Of a stretch of 6,978 nucleotides of DNA, positions 1 to 5,136 are shown piece by piece. The notes below the pieces were generated by a model. It made no database searches, was not told the DNA's origin, and saw only the letters and a list, made by a program, of their open reading frames with translations. The stretch spans positions 1 to 6,978 of the forward strand of contig CAIRMY010000177.1 in the NCBI GenBank assembly GCA_903879775.1, read 5' to 3'. Each line of letters begins with the position of its first letter. The first letter of the stretch is position 1. This stretch comes from an uncultured Bacteroidota bacterium (lineage in GTDB: Bacteria > Bacteroidota > Bacteroidia > NS11-12g > UBA955). The translations under genes were made by a program, and so were the position numbers.

Positions 1-3000
1 TTTGTCATACGTACGAAGTAAACTCCAGATACGATGTCGTTAATGTTAAGTTCAGCAACGCCTGAACCACCGTCAACAACTTTAGTAGCAACAACAGCAC
101 CAATTGAATTTGTAATTTCAATTGACAATGGTTGTGTGTTTGTTAAAGCATAAGATACGTTTACTTTGCTGCTAGCAGGGTTAGGATAAACAGTAATTGC
201 TTTGTCTAAAGTTAAGCTATTCACACCTGTGTAAGTGTTTTGGCAATTAGGTGGGTATTGAACATATACAGAACGAGATACGATACTCGCTTCGTTTCCA
301 CTAGGGTCAATCAATGTATAGTTGATGAAGTAAACACCAGCTTCAAAGATGTTGATGTTATGGTTCATTACTTTAACCAATGGCATCAAATCAGATGGAG
401 AATAATAGTTGTCTTTGATAATCAAACCTGAGTTAGCCCAGAATGGAGTACCAACACAAACACTTATTGGAGGTGCTGTCATTTGAGGAGCTATACGGTC
501 AACAACTTTAACGAAACGTTTTTTAGTTGTAGCATTACCACTCTCATCAGTTGCAGTGTATGTTTCAACATATGTACCCAAAGTGTAAGGATCAACTTTA
601 CCAGTTCTTACAACACTAATTTTATTTACAGGGTAGTAGTTATCAGAAACTGATACACTTCTAGAAGAGTAGTTACTATTTACATCATGGTAAAGAGTAT
701 CACCTGTATTCAATTCAATGTTAGGAGCGATATAATCATCTACACGGTAGTTGATTGTAAATCCATCTTCAGTAGCTTTGTTACCAGATGGGTCCATAGC
801 ATTGTAAACTATAGGATAAGTGTTACGAATTTGATTATTCACTGGACCAAAGAAACCTGGGTTCTTAGATAAGAAAATATTACCGTTACAAGGGTCGTTA
901 GAATAAATATCATCAACAAATACGCTATTGATTTGAACGTCGATTGTCATACCATCAGTGATTTTCTTACCTAAACGGAAGATACCTGGCTTTTGAGTAT
1001 CACGAACACGAACAAAACGAGATTTTGAAGAAACGTTAGCTTGTGCATCTTTTACTGTGTAAGTAATTGTGTAATCACCCACTTTACTAGGATCTACAGA
1101 ACCAACAACTTTAATTGCAGATGATAAATCACCATCAATTAAGTCATTTGCAACTGCACCAGCTTCTGTGTAAGTTCCACATTGCTCTAGGTTAATGGTA
1201 TCATTACCTTGTAATGTCAATACTGGACCAGTCTTATCTAAAACTACAATTACTGTTCTAGATCTAGTTGGAGCTGAATTTCCAGAAGCGTCTTTCAAAT
1301 CAAACGAAATTGAATATACACCAGAAGTTTTGCAATCTAAATCAGAAACCATCACAACTTTGCTAGTCATATCACCTTCAGTTGGATCATAAGCAGAGAA
1401 AGTTTTAGAAGCAACCTCAGCGTAGCAAGAATTTACAGAAGTACCGCGTTCAACACGAACTGTATCACTACCAACCAAGTTAATCACTGGAGGTAAGTTA
1501 TCATTCGCTAATTGAATTGAATAATCTTCAAATTCACCTACTTGGTTAACACCACATGGAGTGTTTGCAAAAGAACCATAAGATACACCAACACGCATAC
1601 GAGTTTTACCTTCGAAACTGTTAGCCAATGCAGGCACAACAATTTTTGCAGTTGCAGTTCCACCAGTGATAGCACCAGAACTTAAAACTTCTTCATTCGC
1701 ATCATCAAAGTCACCATCGATATTCCAGTCAATCCAAGTTTTGTAATTTACTGTATTCGACGTTGTTTTTCTTTCGATTGATAAGTCGTAAGATGCACCA
1801 TAAGTCATTTTCATTACGCGAACATCTGTAAAGTCTGTGTAAGCATCAGTGGTGTTACCGCTCATGTTATCAATTAAGATTTTACCAGATTTATCTGTAA
1901 CTTTTACATTGTTCACAGCAACGTCAGTACTAACCATGTTTACCAAAGGAATACAGTAGTCAAGTACAATTACATATTTGTTTTTGATAATTTTCTTTTC
2001 AGTCGCAGATTTTGTACCATAAGAGTTCCAAGCACTTAATGTGAAAGTATATGGACCACCTTTAGAGAATTTAATTTGAGGGTTACGGCTGCTTTTGCTC
2101 GTACCATTTTCAAATGTAAAAGAGGTAGGGAAAATACTCCACTCAAAATTGTCAGCATAATCTGTTTCAGTTGCAATCGTTACAACTTCACCAATTACTG
2201 GACGCAAGTTGCTAGCAGTGTAGCTAACGTTACCAGGAGCACTTGGAGTTTGAACCGCCAAATAGTCGCAGAAAGTATCAACACCAGTACAAGTAGTTGC
2301 AATTAAGCAAACTTCATAGTTACCATCTGTTGTGAATTTATTGCTAAAATCAGGAGCAATTGTATACAAACTTCCGTCTACATACCATTGGAAATCTGGA
2401 ACACCTTTAGTGTTTGCTGAAGCATTTGTAAAGATTGCTTCTACACCAGTACCAATTGGATCGTATTGGGTTGTCCATTTAGCTTTTGGAGCAGTAGCCG
2501 GTTGTAAATCAGAATCCCAATTCATAATGAATCCAGCATCATTACCAGAACCGTTTGATTCAAAAGTAATGTATGCAGCACCTCTGTACAATTTAATTGT
2601 AGCAGTATCATAGTAAGATTGATTTGCATTTGTAATACCAATTTTAGGCGTTACTTCATAATTAGGATCAGCTTGGTCACCATCATAAATTCTCATGATA
2701 TCACCATTGTCAGCTAATTTCAATTGAGTAAATTTGATACGAATTTCTTTCGCACCACAAGGCAAAATTTGGAAATAGTCAAATGAAGTTTTACGTCCGT
2801 TTGAATAGTTCGCAGTAGGACCAGCGTGATCGAACAAACGACCATATTTGGTTGTTGTTGAATGTTGAGGGCCTAAGTAGTTATCCAAAGTAGGCAAACA
2901 TTCGATATATCTTTTCTTACAAACTTTATTTGAAGTACCAACAGCATTGGTTGCTTCTAAACATACTTCATGCCATCCAGTTTCAACAAAATCCATTTTA

Positions 3001-4007
3001 GGATTTTGACCAGAATATGTAGTATTGTTTACACCTGTAGGCGTAATCAATTCCCATGCCCATGAAGTTGGACCATTTGTACTTAAATCAAATAGATTCG
3101 TATTGAAACCCAATTCCACTTCATTCGATTCTGCAATAAAATCAGCAACCGGAACTGAAGTAGGAGCGGTGATTTTTACTTGTTTTGTAATTGAATCCGC
3201 ATTTCCGCAATAGTCAACCAACATTTTCACGTCGTAAGTACCAGCAGAAGCCCATTTAGCAATTCCTTTAACAGAATTGTTATTGGTTACAGCAGAAGCA
3301 CCAGTGAATGTCCACTTATAATTTGCACCAGCATTAGGGTTGGTTGCAATAAAGTTTACGTTTGTACCTTGCCAGTTAGGACCCGTAGGAACAATAAAGT
3401 TAGCAACTGGAGTAGAACCAACTTTTAAGTTGATTTCTAAATCGAAGTCGTTACCATAACCAGCAAAAGATCCACAACCTTGAGTTTTACTCATGTTGTA
3501 AGCACTCAAAGTTCCTCTAAAGCGCAAATAAGATTTACCAGTTGCACTAAAGCAAGGTAATTTTACTTGAAACGATTGGAAACCAGAAATGGCTGTAGTA
3601 CTTGGATCGATTAAGCATTCTGCACCCGACAAAGAATTGTCTCGGTTTGCATCAATCCAAACACCTGGTTTTGTTACATAACCAGCCCAAGCTGTACCGG
3701 TTAATTCAATAGTGATTTCCTCACCAGCTGTTAAATCGAAAGGTGAACCTGCGTTTAAAACACCTTTAAAGGTATTTCCACCGCCCCCAGTACAAGTTAA
3801 ACCACTGTAGGTGGCTAGCACTCCCGTTTTGCTTTTTACAGTCACCGCATCGATGTCGCCGCAGTAGCCATAAAGTCCTCCGCATCCATACGCATGTTGG
3901 GATCCGGCTCCACACGCTTGTGCTTCAGCTCGATTGGTTGAGAAGAATCCCAACGCCATCGCACCGAAATACAAGATGTGCTTTAGTTTAGTAATTGTTG
4001 ATTTCAT
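1..4007 (-). CDS. Large T9SS-secreted surface protein with GEVED, PKD, CUB and Ig-like domains (3' end cut by window)
   Basis: Open in one frame for 1335 full codons from ATG 4007-4005 to the left edge, with no stop. An in-frame TAA at 4023-4025 makes this the first possible ATG. Residues 1-29 are a signal peptide (lysines, hydrophobic stretch, AEA before Gln30). Approximate domains: 50-195 GEVED-like (WIDANRDNSLSG); 198-281 and 283-370 PKD-like; 371-500 CUB-like (GRLFDHAGP, MRIYDGD); 503-586 and 587-683 PKD-like; 684-836 GEVED (WIDWNIDGDFDDANEE, GEFEDYSI); 836-1255 five Ig-like repeats; 1264-1335 T9SS sorting domain (YPNPAS, SGVYFVRM). From family knowledge, such proteins cross the inner membrane by Sec and the outer membrane by T9SS, and end on the surface or are released. 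No catalytic domain is visible, so an adhesin or matrix role is inference only. About 10-15 residues are probably missing. Glycine codons are strongly biased to GGT, unlike lptD, suggesting high expression. Confidence 0.93.
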   Translation of the reverse strand, partial: MKSTITKLKHILYFGAMALGFFSTNRAEAQACGAGSQHAYGCGGLYGYCGDIDAVTVKSKTGVLATYSGLTCTGGGGNTFKGVLNAGSPFDLTAGEEITIELTGTAWAGYVTKPGVWIDANRDNSLSGAECLIDPSTTAISGFQSFQVKLPCFSATGKSYLRFRGTLSAYNMSKTQGCGSFAGYGNDFDLEINLKVGSTPVANFIVPTGPNWQGTNVNFIATNPNAGANYKWTFTGASAVTNNNSVKGIAKWASAGTYDVKMLVDYCGNADSITKQVKITAPTSVPVADFIAESNEVELGFNTNLFDLSTNGPTSWAWELITPTGVNNTTYSGQNPKMDFVETGWHEVCLEATNAVGTSNKVCKKRYIECLPTLDNYLGPQHSTTTKYGRLFDHAGPTANYSNGRKTSFDYFQILPCGAKEIRIKFTQLKLADNGDIMRIYDGDQADPNYEVTPKIGITNANQSYYDTATIKLYRGAAYITFESNGSGNDAGFIMNWDSDLQPATAPKAKWTTQYDPIGTGVEAIFTNASANTKGVPDFQWYVDGSLYTIAPDFSNKFTTDGNYEVCLIATTCTGVDTFCDYLAVQTPSAPGNVSYTASNLRPVIGEVVTIATETDYADNFEWSIFPTSFTFENGTSKSSRNPQIKFSKGGPYTFTLSAWNSYGTKSATEKKIIKNKYVIVLDYCIPLVNMVSTDVAVNNVKVTDKSGKILIDNMSGNTTDAYTDFTDVRVMKMTYGASYDLSIERKTTSNTVNYKTWIDWNIDGDFDDANEEVLSSGAITGGTATAKIVVPALANSFEGKTRMRVGVSYGSFANTPCGVNQVGEFEDYSIQLANDNLPPVINLVGSDTVRVERGTSVNSCYAEVASKTFSAYDPTEGDMTSKVVMVSDLDCKTSGVYSISFDLKDASGNSAPTRSRTVIVVLDKTGPVLTLQGNDTINLEQCGTYTEAGAVANDLIDGDLSSAIKVVGSVDPSKVGDYTITYTVKDAQANVSSKSRFVRVRDTQKPGIFRLGKKITDGMTIDVQINSVFVDDIYSNDPCNGNIFLSKNPGFFGPVNNQIRNTYPIVYNAMDPSGNKATEDGFTINYRVDDYIAPNIELNTGDTLYHDVNSNYSSRSVSVSDNYYPVNKISVVRTGKVDPYTLGTYVETYTATDESGNATTKKRFVKVVDRIAPQMTAPPISVCVGTPFWANSGLIIKDNYYSPSDLMPLVKVMNHNINIFEAGVYFINYTLIDPSGNEASIVSRSVYVQYPPNCQNTYTGVNSLTLDKAITVYPNPASSKVNVSYALTNTQPLSIEITNSIGAVVATKVVDGGSGVAELNINDIVSGVYFVRMT
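3..219 (-). other. T9SS type A C-terminal sorting domain (partial)
   Basis: Residues about 1264-1335 match the Por-secretion tail: an opening ITVYPNPAS motif, a central strand SIEITNSIGAVV, and SGVYFVRM near the end. In Bacteroidota this tail directs export through the type IX secretion system and is usually removed, often with attachment of the cargo to surface LPS. The last ten or so residues and the stop codon are outside the window. Confidence 0.92.
245..1502 (-). repeat. Five tandem Ig-like (HYR/DUF5011-type) domains in the large surface protein
   Basis: Residues about 836-1255 split into five units of roughly 80-90 residues. Each tends to begin with an aspartate and a proline-containing strand (NLPPVI, KTGPVL, DYIAPNI, DRIAPQM) and to end with a loop and strand of the form D-x-S-G-N followed by a valine-rich strand. 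Loops are DASGN, DAQAN, DPSGN, DESGN and DPSGN in order. The pattern matches bacterial surface Ig-like/HYR modules, which usually form a stalk. The repeats are diverged at DNA level, so this is a protein-level repeat only. Confidence 0.8.
1500..1960 (-). other. GEVED domain within the large surface protein
   Basis: Residues about 684-836 contain the hallmarks of the GEVED family: WIDWNIDGDFDDANEE (an acidic, probably metal-binding loop), a later TRMRVGVSYG strand, and the closing GEFEDYSI motif for which the family is named. A more diverged copy is at the N-terminus (residues about 50-195, WIDANRDNSLSG and GNDFDLEI), so the two copies bracket the PKD/CUB block. Confidence 0.75.
2505..2897 (-). 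other. CUB-like domain within the large surface protein
   Basis: Residues about 371-500 read like a CUB beta-sandwich: GRLFDHAGP followed by NYSNG, a central hydrophobic strand with a cysteine (FQILPCG), IRIKFTQLKL, then NGDIMRIYDGD, and a closing strand (AYITFESNGSGNDAGF). The acidic IYDGD motif is typical of calcium-binding CUB domains. In Bacteroidota secreted proteins, CUB-like domains commonly sit beside PKD and T9SS domains. Ligand and calcium binding are not shown by the sequence. Confidence 0.7.
3921..4007 (-). other. Signal peptide of the large surface protein
   Basis: Residues 1-29 have the Sec signal layout: Lys3, Lys7 and Lys9 near the start, a hydrophobic stretch from about Ile11 to Phe22, and AEA at 27-29 as a likely signal peptidase I site before Gln30. 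The mature protein would start with a cysteine- and glycine-rich segment (Cys32, Cys42, Cys49). The first cysteine is not in a lipobox context, so a lipoprotein is unlikely. Confidence 0.8.
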
Positions 4008-4052
4008 AGATATTTTTAGATGTTAGTTATATTCTTATGACGCAATATGCAC

Positions 4053-4060
4053 CAAAGGTT
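4053..4060 (-). promoter_or_regulatory. Weak candidate -7 box for the large surface gene
   Basis: On the minus strand this reads AACCTTTG, one mismatch from the Bacteroidota -7 consensus TAnnTTTG, about 46-53 bp before the ATG at 4007. No TTG was found at the usual -33 distance, because the upstream sequence is a T-rich tract. It is therefore only a tentative call. Confidence 0.22.
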
Positions 4061-4074
4061 GCAAAAAATTGCAA
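4059..4074. repeat. Tandem TTGCAA palindromes, possible operator
   Basis: Two copies of the self-complementary hexamer TTGCAA are separated by AAAA, giving a symmetric array with centres 10 bp apart, about one helical turn. It is 52-67 bp upstream of the large surface gene and overlaps the tentative -7 box at 4053-4060. The spacing and position suit a regulator site, but in AT-rich DNA it could be chance. Confidence 0.3.
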
Positions 4075-4219
4075 AAAAAAATAAAAATATTTTGTAATGC
4101 TTTTTAGATGCTATTGATTTTCAATAATTTAAACTAAAGCAAAAATGACTTTTGACATTTTTATGACATTTGTCGAGCCTGGAATATTCCGTTGTAAGTG
4201 TTCTTAGAATTCAAAATAA

Positions 4220-5026
4220 TTATTTCGATTTCTCTAATTGCAACTTATATTGTTTAATTGCCCTGTAAATGCCTTCAGCTATCACCTTCTGTCCCTCCTC
4301 GTTTTTCAAATAAGAACGGTCGGCACCATTTGTTAAAAATCCAGTTTCAATTAAAACAGATGGCATAGCGGTTTTCCATAAGACCAAAAAACCTGCTTGA
4401 TTCACCCCTTTTGTGTGTATTTTACTTTTTTTACTCGTTTCTTCTTCCACTAAAGTAGAAAATTTAAAACTCTGCTTCATAAACGCATTTTGTACCAAGG
4501 AAAAAATAATGTGTCCTTCAGGAGAATCAGGATTAAACCCACCGTATCTCGAATTGTCTTTATAGTCATTCTCAAAAGTAATGACCGAATTTTCTCTTTT
4601 GGCAACATCTAAATTACCTTGAGTTTTATGCAACCCCATAAAATATGTTTCGCTACCACTCGCTTTCGAATTATCATTGGCATTGCAATGTATTGAAATA
4701 AATAAATCCGCATTGTTCTTGTTGGCAAAATTAGGTCGCTCCCAAAGCTTTAAAGATTTATCTGTACTCCGCGTATATAAAACCTTTATCTGTGGCATAC
4801 TATCTTGTAAATATTTACCCAATTTCAATCCTATTGCCAATGTAACTTCCTTTTCCCAAACCTCACCTGCACCATTACAACCAGGGTCGATCCCTCCATG
4901 ACCCGGATCAATCACAATTATATTTACTTTGTCAACTTTTTTTCTCACAATTTCTTGTGTGTCTAAAGATGGCATAAATACCAATACCAATATTGAAAAC
5001 AAAATGGTTAACACGCTCCTTTTCAT
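4220..5026 (-). CDS. N-acetylmuramoyl-L-alanine amidase (Amidase_3 family), exported
   Basis: Zinc hydrolase expected to cut the amide bond between N-acetylmuramic acid and L-alanine in peptidoglycan, in the periplasm. Numbered from ATG 5026 (268 aa), zinc ligands are His43 in DPGHGG, Glu58 in WEKE and His113 in SIHCNA; Glu227 in LIETGF is the catalytic glutamate. All are present, so it should be active. An insertion at about 133-207 (KRENSVI, SPEGHIIFSLVQ) is usual in Bacteroidota members. There is no SPOR, LysM or other wall-binding domain. I chose ATG 5026 because a signal peptide starts there (MKRSVLTILF, then a hydrophobic run to about residue 17); a signal peptidase site is not obvious, so it may stay membrane-anchored. 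An in-frame ATG at 5086 would add 20 residues before the signal peptide and leave only 50 bp to lptD. The gene diverges from lptD. Confidence 0.93.
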   Translation of the reverse strand: MKRSVLTILFSILVLVFMPSLDTQEIVRKKVDKVNIIVIDPGHGGIDPGCNGAGEVWEKEVTLAIGLKLGKYLQDSMPQIKVLYTRSTDKSLKLWERPNFANKNNADLFISIHCNANDNSKASGSETYFMGLHKTQGNLDVAKRENSVITFENDYKDNSRYGGFNPDSPEGHIIFSLVQNAFMKQSFKFSTLVEEETSKKSKIHTKGVNQAGFLVLWKTAMPSVLIETGFLTNGADRSYLKNEEGQKVIAEGIYRAIKQYKLQLEKSK

Positions 5027-5136
5027 CGGAAAGTTTATTTTATCCCTCGAAAAAAAACTAGTATTTAAAATATTCATGAATCTCATATGGTTGTAATGGC
5101 AAAAATTTTGCCGAATTTCGCACCTTTATATCCTAA
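5027..5136. promoter_or_regulatory. Divergent control region between amidase and lptD
   Basis: The 110 bp between the two chosen start codons must carry promoters for both genes. A perfect inverted repeat is at 5098-5112. Each of its arms ends in TTTTG on one strand, giving a sequence close to the Bacteroidota -7 box TAnnTTTG in both directions (plus strand AAATTTTG 5103-5110; minus strand AATTTTTG 5107-5100). No TTG at the -33 distance was found for either direction, so exact promoters are not assigned. A second palindrome, ATTCATGAAT, is at 5072-5081. Confidence 0.4.
5098..5112. repeat. Perfect 7-bp-arm inverted repeat in the divergent promoter region
   Basis: GGCAAAA, one central A, then TTTTGCC. 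The repeat is 25 bp upstream of the lptD ATG and 72 bp upstream of the chosen amidase ATG. A one-base spacer cannot form an RNA hairpin loop without losing inner pairs, so a DNA-binding site for a dimeric regulator or back-to-back promoter elements is more likely than a terminator. Confidence 0.45.

Larger units (their letters stand above)
4008..4219. other. Intergenic region between amidase and large surface gene
   Basis: These 212 bp hold no ORF that I can support. They are very AT-rich. They should contain the end of the amidase transcript and the promoter of the large surface gene. Visible elements are tandem TTGCAA palindromes (4059-4074), an A-run on the plus strand that reads as a T-rich tract on the coding minus strand (4073-4093), a 6-bp-arm AT stem with TTT loop (4112-4126), a GGAATATTCC palindrome (4181-4190), and the repeated heptamer AATGTCA on the minus strand near 4154-4171. 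No convincing rho-independent terminator was found. Confidence 0.6.

Noticed and set aside
245..1502. Possible DNA-level tandem repeat or CRISPR-like array
   Set aside because: The periodicity is in the protein (Ig-like domains of about 80-90 residues); the DNA of the units is diverged and there are no short identical repeats with unique spacers.
2332..2613. 93-codon open frame on the plus strand
   Set aside because: It lies opposite the large minus-strand gene, whose frame encodes recognisable CUB and PKD domains here; the plus-strand peptide resembles nothing. The other short plus-strand frames at 240-431, 687-872, 1195-1392, 2076-2306 and 3025-3213 are shadows in the same way.
1..4007. 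Possible frameshift or broken gene, given its length
   Set aside because: I translated it through in one frame from 4007 to the left edge without a stop, and domain signatures continue in order to the T9SS tail.
4112..4126. TATTGA-TTT-TCAATA stem as a terminator of the amidase transcript
   Set aside because: The stem is only 6 bp and purely weak apart from one G-C pair, and the T-rich tract lies about 20 bases further on rather than directly after it.
4181..4190. GGAATATTCC palindrome just after the amidase gene
   Set aside because: It has no loop and is not followed by a T-run on the minus strand, so it is not a credible terminator; as a binding site it has no supporting context.
4677..4901. 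74-codon open frame on the plus strand
   Set aside because: Antisense to the catalytic core of the amidase, including its DPGHGG and SIHCNA motifs.
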